Assembly: GCA_016110215.1 (NCBI GenBank)
Contig: JADWQD010000002.1
Span: forward strand, 1,612,001-1,676,000
Length of the DNA: 64,000 nt
Direction: 5' to 3'
DNA from: Capronia americana
Taxonomy: Eukaryota > Ascomycota > Eurotiomycetes > Chaetothyriales > Herpotrichiellaceae
Below the pieces are notes generated by a model. The model made no database searches. It saw nothing but the letters and a program-made list of their open reading frames with translations, and was not told the DNA's origin. The translations under genes were made by a program, and so were the position numbers. Positions within the stretch are counted from its first letter, which is position 1. Every line of letters starts with the position of its first letter. Positions 1-13,200 of this stretch are shown piece after piece.

Positions 1-1749
1 CAACAGGCGCACCATCCCGTACGAGAGGCAGGATACTGCGCTCTCATCCACCTTCCTGACTTTGGAAAGCTGCGTCAATCCTGGTGTCACACGCATCCAC
101 AGCGAGCATTTTCACATACGGGCGCTATTCACGTATTTTCTGGATGTTTGAAGGTCTGACGAGCACCGAGAGACGCCGAATCAAGGACTCGAGAGCAATT
201 CTTGACACGAAAGGTCAGTTCAGGAGCGGCCCGCACAATGGCAGATTGCAGGGCCAATGAAGAACCCGACGAGCAGGAATTTCTCCTCTGTCCTCGACGC
301 ATCAGCAGTTTGGTCGGGAACACCCTGGGAAAATGCGTGCCCAACCATCAAAATTTCCCTTGCAGCGGATGTGCCTCTCAAACGCTCCGGATATGCAGCC
401 TCAACATCATTGCTGGGCAAAGACCACTTGTGGCTTGGGGCTTGACGATTCTGTGACAGCTGCTTGGTCTGTTTCAGGATACCTAGCAAATATGTGGGGT
501 GGAGCGCTGTGGCAAGCAATAACGCCTGGCTTCCTGGTTGAAATACCAACCGCAGCCACCGGGTTGGGCAATGTTGTTGTTGATCAGAAACTTTGAAGCC
601 AACCCGTGAACCCGACCTGTTCAATAACCTTTCTTCTTTACTATTATTTTAGAACCACGTGGGAGTCAAGAGAGCGGGAGTGACAGTGTCTCATCTGCCA
701 AAAGCAGCGCATCTCCATTGGGATCAGCCAGAGATCGCCCGGAAATGTATCGATAGAAGCAATGTGCCGCCGCGTTATCGATTGTGGACGGGGCGTACTA
801 GTGTTATGGAAGATGTACAGAAGTGGGGTGCTATGAGATTGAACCAGGGCTGGTCACGAGCAGAAGAGATTGCGCGACAAACAAGAAATTGATACGGTGA
901 CGGTGACAGGCTTCCTTTGGAGGGACGTGATGCTGAGGAAGCTGAGGCACCTGAGAGGAAGCTGTTGCTGACTATTGCTGAAGTGGGCTGCAGAAGGCCG
1001 CTGATAGCCAGTGCCAGCTACTCAACCATGTGGCATGCAATGAAAAGCGACCGCCCTGGCGTTTCTGGGCTTGATGGGCCGGCTCGACCGCTATCCTTAC
1101 GAGGAAGAGGGTGATAGGGCGTTCAGTGTTATGGTCTCCGATGACGGTGCTTTCTCGCGACAGCCGCTCAAAACGTAACGCGACAAATAATTCACCGTTT
1201 GCTTTATGAGGAGGCTCGTTAGCGCTGAAGTACGGAGAAGTTGAACAACTTCTGCTAAGAGCTAAATATACTCGCGTGTGAACGGGTTTGTCCATGGTTC
1301 GAGCCTTGTAGTTGGGCCGGCGGAGTCCTATGCACGCGTCTTACCGCTGTCTGCTGCAGTAGCAGAGTAGCAAGTGGATAGCATGGGCGTGGCACGTAGA
1401 AGCCAGCATAGAAACACACGCCCGTCGCCCGCCTGTCTGTCTGTCTGTCCGTCCTTCCACTGTCACTATCTCTGCCCCCTTCGCGCCGCCTAACAGCCAG
1501 TCACATCCTTCTAGGGCTGGACACTGGTCAGCGCGGTTGTCGCTTGCCCTTGTTCAGATTAAGCGCCTCCTCTTACACCTCGCTACCTGCTGGAGGTTCG
1601 AAGGTTGCAAGCCGGACCCCAAGGCTGGTTTAGTGCAGTGCCTCGCTGCCCGCTTTTCCCTGCCCGTGGCATCTTGCTTCGTCCAACTGCACTGCACAGC
1701 ACAGCACAGCGCAGCACGGCTCTGGCAGACTGCACCTGCCAGACTGACC
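1..1749. other. intergenic, no gene recognised
   Basis: No reading frame here has a recognisable domain or plausible splice structure. The last 350 bases are probably the promoter and 5' leader of the Ste20 gene. They hold a short CTGT microsatellite near 1433-1456 and a CAGCA-rich run near 1690-1715, both typical of fungal leaders. Confidence 0.5.
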
Positions 1750-4558
1750 ATGGACCACGACGTCCACAACTCGACCACGTCCAACTTGACCACCTTCTCA
1801 TCTTCCAAGCGACGACGCAACACTTTGACCAAGAATCCTCCGCCCTCTGCGTACCCCTCCAAAGGATCGCTCCGCAACCAACTGTCGTCGGCCGCACTCC
1901 AGCGAGCGCCGTCAGCGCCATCTCCATATCAGCGCAGTCACGACACCTCCCAGTCAGGACGCGATTTCCACCACCGATCCCAATCCAACGCGTACGGCTC
2001 ATCCAGTTCTTCCCTTGAACACGTTAGCGGCGCGCCCTCTCCCATAGTGCCCTCTACCGACTTCTTCGCCGCCTCCGCCGACAGCTACCAACTGCCGCCA
2101 CACATTCCCCTCACGCCTCAAACCTCAGATGACCGTCACAACGACCTGATCGGTGCGCCATTCGACGCCTCAGGTCTTTTGTCCTCCTTTCAAGCCTCCA
2201 CCATGAACGAGAAGCAAAATGGGGGTGGCTCGTCACCATTCCCGGCGCCGTTGACACACACTTACACCAGTCCCGATCTAAGATCTCACCCACTCCGCAC
2301 CTCACAGACCTTCGGACCTGGAGCGGTGGCCATGATGGAAGTTACTCCCCCCAAGTCAGAGAATGGCACGCTCAGTCCCAAGCGGTTTTCCGGCGATGGC
2401 CACACCAAGCCTGCCGGGCCCTTTCGCAAGAAGAGTGGCTTCTCCAGCTTCGTCAACAACATGCTGGGCTCTCCGAGAACCATCAAGATTTCTGCTCCCG
2501 AGAATCCAATGCACATGATACACGTTGGCTATGACAATCAGACGGGGCAGTTTACGGTAAGTTGCGCCATGGCCTGGTCGGTCATCGCTTGCTCGGTGCG
2601 GCCCTACTTCTCAGCCTCACAGCTAACGCGTTCTTTACACAGGGACTACCTGCAGATTGGCAGAGGATCCTGTCCGACAGCGGCATTACCAAGGTTGAGC
2701 AAGACCAGAACCCGCAAATGATGATGAATATCGTGGAAACATACAAGAATAACTTGGGTGGCAACGACGATGGGGTTTGGCAGAAGTTCGACCATGCGAA
2801 GCTCTCCGACTCTCCACAGAGTAGCAACAGCAGTTATCGGAGCCCGGTCACCCCGAACATTGGATCAAGTCCTGCCCAGTTCTCGCCCATGGCCGGTGTA
2901 ATATCACCGCCCGCAAGCCCCCGATTTCCTCAGAACCATGAAGGCAGCTTCGAAAATCCTCGAGCACCACCGCCTATTCCAACAGGACCCCCTGCCAGCG
3001 CCATGGCTGGCCTAAGACCAGGTCAATCGCCGACAATTATGATGCCAAACCGACCTGCACCAAAAGCTCCTGCGCAGAGCCTGCGAGATATGGCACCTAC
3101 TCGGCCGGCGCCGCCCCCTCCCATAAGGGGAGACCTGCCATTACGGCCGCCTCAGGAGCAGCCAAGACCTCAGCCAGCACCAGCGTCACAGCCCAGCACA
3201 CCACAAGTCTCGCAGGAGGAAGAAGGCCGGAGTCGCTCCGATTCCAAAGGGCCTAGTACGACGCCTCCGCGCCCACAACAAGCCATCCAATCTCCAGTTC
3301 AATACCAGCAACAACAGGAGCATGCGATGCAGCTCGCGCAACAAGCGATTCAAAGCAAGCAATTGGACCGGAGCAGGAGCCAGCGACAAGTTGCACCAGG
3401 CGCACCTGAGGTTCCACCAAAGATTCTACCTCAGCAATACAGCCCGAATGTGCCACAGACACAATTTGCTGCTGTCACATCTGCGCCAGCCTTGGATGGT
3501 GCTCCACAGGTGGCTGCCGTGCCCCGACCCCGGCAGAAGCGGCAACAAAGTAACATCGTCGACGTGACGGCGAGGTTACGCGCAATTTGCAGCCCGGGTG
3601 ACCCTACAGCGAAGTACAGCAATCTCAACAAGATTGGACAAGGCGCTTCTGGTGGGGTCTTCACGGCATATGAAGTCGGGTCGAAGAGATGCGTGGCCAT
3701 CAAACAGATGAACCTGGAACAGCAACCAAAGAAAGACTTGATCATCAACGAAATCGTCGTGATGAAGGGCAGCCAACATAAGAATATCGTCAACTTTATC
3801 GACAGCTATCTGCACGATGGAGATCTGTGGGTTGTGATGGAATACATGCAAGGTGGATCTCTGACAGATGTTGTGACATTCAATGTCATGAGTGAAGGAC
3901 AAATTGCTGCAGTGTGCAGAGAGGTGAGTGAGCTCGGACACTCTGGGCCGAAGCACAGCTGACTGTCTTAGACGCTGTACGGCTTACAGCATCTTCATTC
4001 CAAGAACGTGATCCACCGAGACATCAAGTCTGACAACATCCTTCTTTCGGAAAGGGGGGACATCAAGCTCACCGATTTCGGCTTCTGTGCGCAGATCAAT
4101 GATTCGCACAACAAACGCACAACCATGGTGGGAACGCCATACTGGATGGCCCCCGAAGTCGTGACTAGGAAAGAATACGGCCGCAAGGTCGACATCTGGA
4201 GTTTAGGCATTATGGCGATCGAGATGATCGAAGGCGAGCCGCCGTACCTGACCGAGTCACCGCTGCGGGCTTTGTACTTGATCGCCAAATACGGGACGCC
4301 GCGCATCAAAGACGAACAAGCGCTGTCGCCGGTCTTCCGGGATTTCCTTCACTTTGCCTTGAAGGTTGAACCTGAGAAACGAGCCAGTGCTCATGATCTA
4401 CTACATGTAAGTTGTCCACCGCTCTGCTCCCAATCTTCTCTCTAACGATGATCCAGCATCCGTTCATGCATAATTGTGCGCCGCTCACCAGCCTTGCTCC
4501 CCTGGTACAATCAGCCAAAGAAAGCAGAGCTGCGGAGAAGGCCAATAGAGGCAACTGA
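1750..4558 (+). CDS. ste20: Ste20-type p21-activated (PAK) serine/threonine kinase
   Basis: Four exons (1750-2556, 2643-3923, 3972-4406, 4457-4558) give about 874 residues. A serine-rich N-terminus is followed by a CRIB/PBD motif near residues 245-275 (ISAPENP, then HVGYDNQTGQFTGLP) that binds Cdc42/Rac GTP. Then comes a long Pro/Gln-rich linker and a kinase domain from about residue 594. The kinase shows the glycine loop GQGASGG, the catalytic lysine in VAIKQM, HRDIKSDN, DFG and the PAK signature GTPYWMAPEV. No PH domain is visible before the CRIB, so it is Ste20-type rather than Cla4-type. The family acts at the plasma membrane above the MAP-kinase kinase kinase Ste11 and in polarity. All three splice junctions keep frame. 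The frame is open upstream to about 1537 but 1750 is its first ATG. Confidence 0.93.
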
Positions 4559-5382
4559 CGGTTGTCGTGATTGATTACCTGTACAATTATTGCAACGACG
4601 GTATGATGAAGGTGGACCTTTCCCCAATGGGTTGTGTTTCGGACAGGACGATCGTGTGTTGAACGACTCACGCGGTCGATTGACTGGCGGTGTGGTATTG
4701 GCACCATTGCTCACAATTCAACGGCCGGACATGAGTCTGAAATTGTGGACGCCACCAGCACAACGACCGGCCATGCTTCACAAGGAGCTCGACTCGAAAC
4801 GGGCTCAACGAACCGTTTTTCCTTCTTGTTCAACATTCCCCGCAAGCTCCTGGCTTGCTGCTTCCTTCACGACCTCGAAAACGTTACGATGCATACGAAA
4901 TGGCGATGGAGTTGCTGGAATACAGGCACCCGGGCGAGGGTGCCATGAGCGGTCTCGAGGCGACGAGAGCCTGGGTCGAGATCTAGAGGTTCAAAAGCGC
5001 TGAGATGAGCTACGAGTTTCACCTTGGAACGTGTAATACCAAGGCGAAAGGGCAAGCAAATGAGCCATGTAGACGAGACAGCTCCTTGAAATTGAGAGCT
5101 ATGGAACACTTCGTATGCTTAGTGAGCTCGCACTTCTGTGGCGGGGCCGATGGCTCGAGGGAAGTCATTGTGGCTGTGCAGAACCGCAGGCTGGACTTCA
5201 CCTTCAACCGCCACTTCGTGCTGCGTCATTCGAAGCCTGGAGAGTGCCAGGCCGCGCCCAGTACCTCGTGCTCCAAGGCAGATCAGATAGGTGACTGTCA
5301 TTCGCACCGTTTCTGCACCCAGACTTGATCGTTGACTCGCTCTCTATTGTCTACGAATTTCTCCTTCGGAACCGCGCCCGTC
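4559..5382. other. intergenic between ste20 and hse1
   Basis: This is the 3' flank of the kinase gene and the promoter of the ESCRT-0 gene. Short open frames occur on both strands but none shows a domain or codon pattern that I would call a gene. Confidence 0.5.
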
Positions 5383-7667
5383 ATGTTTCGGGCCCAGCAG
5401 AATGTATTCGACGACGTTGTCGGTAAGCTCTCACATGAACCAGCCTGGTCGGCCTTGCTTGAGTACGGTAGCATACTGACCGTTACTTCTTCGCACATCA
5501 AGCCAAAGCGACCGACGAAAACCTAACCTCCGAGAACTGGGAGTACATCCTCGATGTCTGCGATCGGGTATCGTCAAGTGAGAGTGGTAGCAAAGATGTC
5601 GTGGCCGCCATGATCAAACGACTCGCGCATCGCAATGCGAATGTTCAGCTCTACACGCTCGAGCTGGCAAATGCCCTGAGCCAGAATTGTGGGATCAGCA
5701 TGCACAGGGAGTTGGCGAGTCGCAGCTTCACAGATGCGCTGTTGAGGCTGGCGAACGATCGGGTATGTTTGAGTCTTTCTGACGGGGGGACGGGGAAGGG
5801 AAAGATATGCTGACGAGAAGTAGAATACCCATCAACAAGTCAAGTCTAAGATTCTCGAGAGGATGGAGGAGTGGACGAAGATGTTTGCGAGTAATACTGA
5901 GTTGGGCATCATGGAGCAGGCGTACATGAGGTTGAAGGCGCAGAGTGAGTGCGCCATGATACAGCCAGTGTCCAGTCGGGCTGACGACGATGTGCAGATC
6001 CAAACCTCCAACCACCACAAGCACCCGTGAAGAGCGCAATCACAGATTACGACAGAAGGAGAGAGGACGAAGAGCTACAGATGGCCCTCAAGCTGTCGAT
6101 CCAAGACAAGTCTGCTGCTGGTCCCTCAAGCCAAGCAACGGGCACACCAGCAGAACTGTCGGCACAGACACCGGGAGGTCCGCAGCAGCAGACGATTCCC
6201 CAATCCGTCCCCTCCGGCACAACAGCTGCAACGGTGTCGCGAGTACGAGCCCTGTTCGACTTCCAGCCCTCGGAGCCCGGCGAGCTACAGTTCCGCAAAG
6301 GCGACGTAATAGCCGTACTAGAATCCGTGTACAAAGACTGGTGGAAAGGTTCCCTGCGCGGACAGACGGGTATCTTTCCTCTGAACTACGTCGAAAAGCT
6401 CCAAGATCCCACGCCGGAGGAGTTGCAGAAAGAGGCGCAGATCGAGGCCGAGGTGTTCGGACAGATCAAGAACGTGGAGAAACTGCTGGCGCTGTTGAGC
6501 ACGAGTACGGGCGACATGAACGTGCGGGATAATGAGGAGATTACCGAGCTATATCAGAGCACACTGGCGATCAGGCCGAAGTTGATTGACTTGATTGGGA
6601 AGTACACGCAGAAGAAAGGTGAGAATGGGCGTGCACATGAGCGTGTGGAGGCGCGCGAACTGACTGACCGTGACCGTTAGACGACTTCCAACAACTCAAC
6701 GAGAAATTCATAAAGGCCCGCCGCGACTACGAAGCCCTACTCGAAACGTCCATGGCTCAATCCGCTGCCCAGTACGCAAGACCCAGCCCAGCACCGTACG
6801 GGTACGGGCCCGGACCTGGAGCAGGTGGTGGCCCTCCGCCAGTTCAACCACAAGCAGGAGCGGGAGGCTATCCGCCTCAGAGATTCTACACCCCTGGTGA
6901 GTTTGGCACCGCCACTCCGGGAGCACCGCAGAATTGGGTCTAAACGAGGTCATGTTCGGTGTATAGATGGTCAAGCTCCCAACAACGCCGTTCCTTATCC
7001 CTCAAATCCACCACAACCACAGTCAGGGTTCCAACCGCCTTATCCTGTCTCAAGCCCGCCTCCGCAGAGTCACACACCGAGTAATCTCAATCATCAGCCC
7101 CCTGCTCCAGGTCAATCAGACGGATATCCTTCCTACCCTCCCACAAACGCTGCGGGCCCGATTCGTCGGCAATCCCACCCCTCCGAAGCATACACGGGCT
7201 ATCCACCTGCACACCCAACAATCCAACCACCCAATATATCCCAACTCCAACTACATGACGACCCGGCCAAAGACTACTCACCCAGCAACTACTCCATGGA
7301 CGAAGCATCGAATCAGCACCCCTTAGGTCCCTCCGCGCCTCTGCAATCTCAACCATCGTACCCTCCACCCATGCCCCAGGGCCAAGCACCACCCCCATCA
7401 CAACCTCCTCAAGCATCGTACGCGCCGCTGTCCCAACCGCCCGCGAATTATGACTACCCACCGCAAAACCCCATGTCGCCTCCGCCGCCTTCTCACGGAC
7501 CCCCACCGATCCCTCAAGGGGGACCAGGGTCGGATCCGACGCACAGGCCTGTCACGCCCTTGGCACAGAACTCTGCGTACCCGGTGTTTTCGCCCACATC
7601 GGGTCCGGGGCAGCACCAGCAACAGTACCAGGCGTATAACCAGCGGCCGACGAGTTATTACCGTTGA
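5383..7667 (+). CDS. hse1: ESCRT-0 subunit Hse1 (STAM homologue)
   Basis: Six exons (5383-5422, 5503-5762, 5824-5944, 5998-6618, 6681-6896, 6967-7667) encode about 652 residues. Order: a VHS domain (about 1-140, starting MFRAQQNVFDDVV and containing TSENWEYILDVCDRV), a ubiquitin-interacting motif near 161-180 (DEELQMALKLS), an SH3 domain near 220-277 (VRALFDFQPSEPGEL, WWKGSLRGQTGIFPLNYVEKL), a helical GAT-like Vps27-binding region, and a long Pro/Gln/Tyr tail. With Vps27 this family forms ESCRT-0 on endosomes and sorts ubiquitinated membrane cargo to multivesicular bodies. Splicing at 5422/5503 restores the frame after VV. The proline-rich tail is long but ordinary for filamentous fungi. Confidence 0.93.
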
Positions 7668-9017
7668 GATGACGGACGAGGACGACATTACCGTGGTGAC
7701 GCGATAGCGCAGGGAACGAAAACAAGGGACTGTTCAAGCAAATGGGAGTGATACCGTCCCCTACAGGGATGGAAAGCCCAGAAGGAATCTTCCCGTGCGC
7801 GAGGGTCCGAACTTCCATAATTGGCAGCACAGGCGCGAACAGTTATGTTTTACCCGCAGTGCCAGCGGCGAGCGATCGATCGATCGATCGATCGTGTAGC
7901 CAAAATTTGACAGCAAAATTAGGGCATCCCGTGTCGCATGTCAGTTCAGTAGGTATGCAAGCATGATGCACCAGTCAAGCAGGCAAGCATGCGAGGAGAC
8001 AGCGAGTTATATAGGTAGAATCCAGTCCAGTCTAGTCCAGTCTAGTCCCACCATCGACTCAAGTCGTGTCGGTCCACAGGGTCCCCGGGGTCGAGGAGGC
8101 CATATAGTGTTGTATCCGATATCTCAGGAACGGCACTGGGCCGGGAACTCGGTAATTGAATCCACCATCGAACGTGTAGATGGATGGATCGGCAGGAGAA
8201 CATATGTATATGGATACGGGCTTGGCCAGGGATAGGGGTATGGGTGCAGGGTATGGTAGTGGGTAGTCCAGGCGCAGGCACAGGCACTGGGCATTGGGCA
8301 CTAGGCACGGGCACAACCACGGCAAATACTAGCGAGCTTAAGTCGGTATTATCAAATCACTGTATCAATTGATCGATCCAAGTGCCGGAGTGGGATTGGG
8401 CCAGGGGGAAAGAGATGCGAGAACACTTGACCCGCGCCCAGTGCCCTTCCGGAACGGTCCTCACGGAGGGGGACAATGCTAAGGAACTGGTTGGCGACGA
8501 GGGTAGAGTAACATGGGAAAGTGAAAATGCCTTTCTATATGAGGGAGAACGATTAAACTGTATTGGCCGACTCTTGAATAGCAAGACGACAATGGCTCGG
8601 GTCTGGACGGGTGTCGTTCAAGAGGAACCGCCGGAGAAAAGTCCTTGATCTTGCTGCTGCTGCCGCTTCTGCATCTGCATCTGCTTCTGCGTCCGCTGCC
8701 GCTTCTCCTGCCGCTGTATGCCACCTGTATTGCTCGCTCGAGAAAATGCACGCCGTCCGTGCCGTTGGCTTCCAGGTCTAGTGGGGGAATTGGAACCTGC
8801 TCCCGTCTCTTGAGTCCGCTGATACATACCGCGGCCGATGTGTATGCGTCGCGTCGCGTGGCCAGGCAGCCCAGCCCAGGCCAGCCGACCGGACCCGAGG
8901 AGAAGATTGATAGTATGAACTGAACGCCATCAAGTGTTCGAAAGCACCGGGTTGACTCCGCCGCCACCACCACCACCCGTCACCGCCAGGATCCGCGGGA
9001 CAGATCTTTTATCGCGT
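7668..9017. other. intergenic with simple repeats between convergent genes
   Basis: This region lies between the 3' ends of hse1 (+) and cytochrome b5 (-). It holds a GATC tetranucleotide run near 7871-7892, tandem TCCAGTCTAG-like units near 8022-8049, and a GGCACNGGGCA-like run near 8267-8311. A CTGCTGCTGC/CTTCTGCATCTG run lies near 8653-8710. No gene is supported; the longer open frames follow these repeats. Confidence 0.5.
7871..7893. repeat. GATC tetranucleotide microsatellite
   Basis: Five to six uninterrupted copies of CGAT, palindromic in every register, lie in the 3' flank of hse1. Confidence 0.8.
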
Positions 9018-9621
9018 CTATTTCTGGTCTTGACTCTGCATGTATGTGTATCCGACATATGCGACCGCAGCACCGACCAAGAGGACAGCGTAGGCGGCGA
9101 TGCCGAGACCCGTACCGGCTTCGGATCTTCCACCAGGACCGGCTGCGATCTTGTCGGTGGCTCCGACCTTGGGGGCTGGGTCGCCGGCGACGCGCTTCAG
9201 GCTGCCGACTTTGAGGCCCTCGAGGATTTCTCGTGCTTCGTCCGAGTGGCCAACATCTTCGAACGCTTCGGTTGCGTCTTGACCACCGACGTCGAGGAGG
9301 ACTTCTTCACCGCCCCTGCATTGCAGTCATTGGATTAGCCTGCCGATCATGACGCTGGTGCTAATACGGAAATCCTCGTGTGCAGGGGAGTGCAAGCAGA
9401 GGGAGTGCTGAGTCTTGTGCTGTATGTGGGGCTCGCCAGCCGGTGGGGGAAAATGCGAGCATTGGGGTATTGTGTGGCACGAGCAGAGAAAGAGCAGAGA
9501 GAACTTACGGGTGCTCGTCCACGAATGTGGAGGCGTTGTAGACCTTGTCGTGGATGACAACGTAGAGGTCCTTCTTCGTAGAGTGCTTGGACACCTCGGC
9601 GTAGGTGAGTTCTTCTGACAT
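9018..9621 (-). CDS. Cytochrome b5, tail-anchored
   Basis: Two exons read from 9621 down to 9509 and from 9315 down to 9018, giving about 136 residues with an intron of about 193 bp. The intron splits the heme motif HPGG exactly at its proline codon. Heme-ligand histidines are the H of EHPGGEE and the H of VGHSDEAREIL. The core also carries the motif DVGGQDATEAF. One C-terminal hydrophobic helix (LGIAAYAVLLVGAAVAYVGY) with a short polar tail marks a tail-anchored ER or outer-mitochondrial form. The family donates electrons to fatty-acid desaturases, sterol enzymes and P450s. It is divergent from the Rap1-like gene, with about 600 bp between the two starts. Confidence 0.93.
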
Positions 9622-10222
9622 GGTTGCGGTGAGATCTGATGGGAGTCGGGAGGGCGATGGGGTAAGATCCGGGAGACGGCTTCAAAACCAAGTTGAGGTC
9701 GAGGCGTTGAGGAGAGCTGGTGACCGATTGACTGATGGGACGGCGAGGGCAGGTCGACGAGGTTGCGCAGATGGGTTGCGAAGAGAGAAGCGGCAGAGGG
9801 CTAATTAATCAAAGTGAACGTGTGAAGAAGTGGACAGAACAATATCATGGCCTCCGACTCGGCAAATCAGAGAGGAGACATTTGCTGATTCCAACTCCAA
9901 TGCTCGCTTCCGAAAACTTACCGTATCCCGCTCGCTTTTCCCGTGGTCACCCCATCGCTCGCCGCTCTGATTCCGCTTCTGTTCAAGCGTAACTTTCCCC
10001 GGCTGTTCGACATAGCTCGTAGTGTGGGCGTTATTCCGTACCTCGTTACTATTCCGTGCCCCAGCAATCCTGGGCTCTTTCACGGCCTCAGTCCAGTCAC
10101 GTGCCCACGTGCTTACGTGTAGGCAGAACAGACAACGGACTTCTGCGGGGGGCTTTCCATTCGGTAAACAATGCACTGGCCCAGTTCAAAATGCGACAAG
10201 TACCCCACAGATCTGACACGCA
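9622..10222. promoter_or_regulatory. divergent promoter region, cytochrome b5 / Rap1-like
   Basis: The two genes start facing away from each other with 601 bp between the ATGs, so both promoters must lie here. I see no specific factor site that I would defend. Placement as promoter is inference from gene orientation. Confidence 0.5.
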
Positions 10223-13200
10223 ATGTCTAGTCATGTCGTGTATGAAGGTGTCGCGCGCTCGCGTGATGCCAATGGCGACGATCAGCAGACCTTGTTCGCC
10301 GGGCAGAAGCTGTGGTTCTCTCACGTCATCCCACAGCGCAGATGGCTGATCGAAAATGCGCGACGCAACGGGGCAGTCATTGTCGAAAATGATACTGATG
10401 CCGATGTTAGACTCGTCGACCATGCGAAGAAGAATAATGCCCCCGGAACGCATTCCTACAAGTACGTCGAGTCGTCCATCCGCAATGGCAGACTGGAGCG
10501 CCTAGCGAGCCACGCAGTTGGCGCACCCTCAAGTGTCTCCAGACCGGTCGGCAGTAGCGTCACGTCTGCCAAGGGAGGGAGGACCCCTTTCACACCTGCG
10601 GATGATCAGTTCCTCTGGAATTGGTTGAAACCGTTTGTGGATCGCGGCGGTTCTTGGAAAGGGAATGAGATCTACAAGCAGCTGGAAACAGTGAACCCAA
10701 GACATACATTTCAAAGTTGGCGCGACAGATGGATCAAACATACACAGTACCAAAAGAGACAAGTCACCGAGACCATTGAACCCGAACATCGTCAGCCCAA
10801 GGAACTCGCTGGAGGACCCTCGGGGCCGGTGCCGCAGAAGAAGAGGCGCAGAGAGTTGGACGACGATGGGGAGGCTCAGCGGACTACAGATGGTCGGGAA
10901 GAGCGCGGCGAAAAACCGTTACAACCCAGAAGATCTCCAGCAACCACCGCACCCATTGGGGTAGTCCGAGACGCCGGCGGTCGATCTGAGACTTCCACGA
11001 GCCACCGAATGAGAGCAGAGCCCGTGAACAAATCGCAGCCAGCCGCTTCCAAGCCCTTTACAGAGGAGGAGACCAATATGTTGTGCGGACTCATCGAGAC
11101 ACTCAAAGGCCAGGACTGTGAGAACTTCAATACGCCTTGGGAGCAGTTTGCGGAACAGAATGATAGTCACACCGCTGCCGAGTGGAAGGGTTACTTCATC
11201 TCTAAAATACTGCCTGACTACTGCAAGAGAAATGGGCTCGCCATCTCACAGGTGGCAACTTTTCTATCTCAAGAATTTCAGAAGGGCAATGTTGACGTCG
11301 CTGAGGAGCTTGAGAGTCAGGTGGGCCGTCGTACGGTGTCCGATGCAACGTCAAGCGAAGGTGAGGTGCACTGCGCAATCTGCTTCATTACTGAAGCTAG
11401 CAAGTGGCGTCAGGACAAAGAAAGCAGAATTCTTTGCTATGATTGCCACAAGCTAGTGAAGGTGCATGGGTTCCGACGGGCGTCGATCTTGAGAGCTGGA
11501 CAGGACGGGGAAGGGGGAGGTAAAACTGACGTTACAGAGAGAGCTGGAGCAAGAGAAGGTGAAGAAGTACAAATGTCGCTTATTACGGCTGAAGACAACA
11601 ACCTCACTGTGCAGACCGTCCCAACCTCCAGACACACTACGCCTTTGAAAGACATAGTCAGAGCGTTGCAAAGCGCACCTCAGACCAGTCCTCAACCGCA
11701 TCGCAGGACAAGATCACCGTCATTTCAACCTGACTCTCCTACTTCCACTCGTCCACTCGAGTCCAACACTTCGAGAAAGAGGAGTGCGGGAAGAACCACA
11801 CAATCTCAGTCGACACAGTCATCTAATTCTGCGAATGTGAATAGTCAGAATACCACGTCAAACACTCAAAGTCAAAGTCAAGAAGCCGTGTCTGAGGCTG
11901 TGGTAGCCGACATGGGTGCGGAGCAGTCGATACAGAGCCGTCCTCGACCAGTCCAGCCACAAGACAACGCCATTGACGGAGCCTCAGTTGCTGATCCCTC
12001 ATTCCGAGCATCCCCTAAAGGCAAGCGGAAGCGGCTGCCTTACGAGCCTACAATCTTACCCACACAGCAGGACTCTTCACTGAGCACTGATGGCTGGCCG
12101 TCTGCTCAGCAACCTGCACAACTGATTAGCACCGACTCTGACAGAGAGAGCGAGAAGGAGGCCGCGCCAATAGCATCATCCACATTGTCTACTCCTTCGG
12201 GACAATTTGAAACACAAGTGCATGGCACCTCGTGGCTTTTTGTTCCAGAGGATGGAGATGATGACAACGCCGACGGTGAGGACGATGTTGACGTCAGACC
12301 ACTTCAAGGCGTCGATGGCAGGCGAGCCTCTCCTCCTGCCAAGGTGCAACTAATTAGCGACAGACTAGGGTACAACGCCCTGTCATCCTCGGAACGTGAC
12401 CTTGATGAAGCGGACGAAGATGTCGATGTCGATTTCGCTGATCTCGTCCCGCCAAACAAGCGCCAAAGATCAGAGGGATTTGAGACAGCCCAAGAAACAC
12501 CGGAGAACTACGAGACGGCGCAAGAAGAACAGTCCCGGCAAGACAAAGTCCAACGTGGAAGCACGCAGGCATCGTCTGACCAACTAATCAGCGACGATAA
12601 TTTCGACCTGACGGAGCTTCCTGACCCAGATGGAGGGTTTGAGGCGTATGGCGTTGATGCGTCAGTCATTCCTCCCGACGATGAGAACAATGATGGAGTT
12701 GACTGTCCCCGGAATCCCGCTGCCGAAGGAGAACAGCGTGAGGAATCACCCGAGATCAAGATAGAAGATGAAACGTGGCTCAAACCTCGCCATGGAGCTT
12801 TTTCAGCGCTTGAAGATTCACTATGTCTCTCCGTTTTTGATGCCGGCGACGCTGGAGAGCCTCTTGAAGGACCAGGAGAAATACGGCAAACTGACGAGCA
12901 ACACGTGAAACAAGAAGATGAATATGACGATGTACAGTTGCAGAACGAGAAACGAATTGAAGCACAACCTCAGGAAGCACGACGCCAAGAACCACAGCAA
13001 GCAAAACAAGAATCAAGCCCGACAACAGCAGTGGCAGATCAAGAAGACCCTTTGCCCACTACCGAACACCCGATGGACAAGTGGTTCGCCGACCAACGCA
13101 AATCTTACGCGACCACCCGCGCTTGCGAACAAGTGCTTCTCAAAGCTGCCGAATCCACCATTTTCAACTGGGACCTCGCCAGCACCATCGTACCCATCAT

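Noticed and set aside
1280..1330. GGTTCGAGCC resembling a tRNA B box near 1297
   Set aside because: No matching A box or cloverleaf arms could be found around it.
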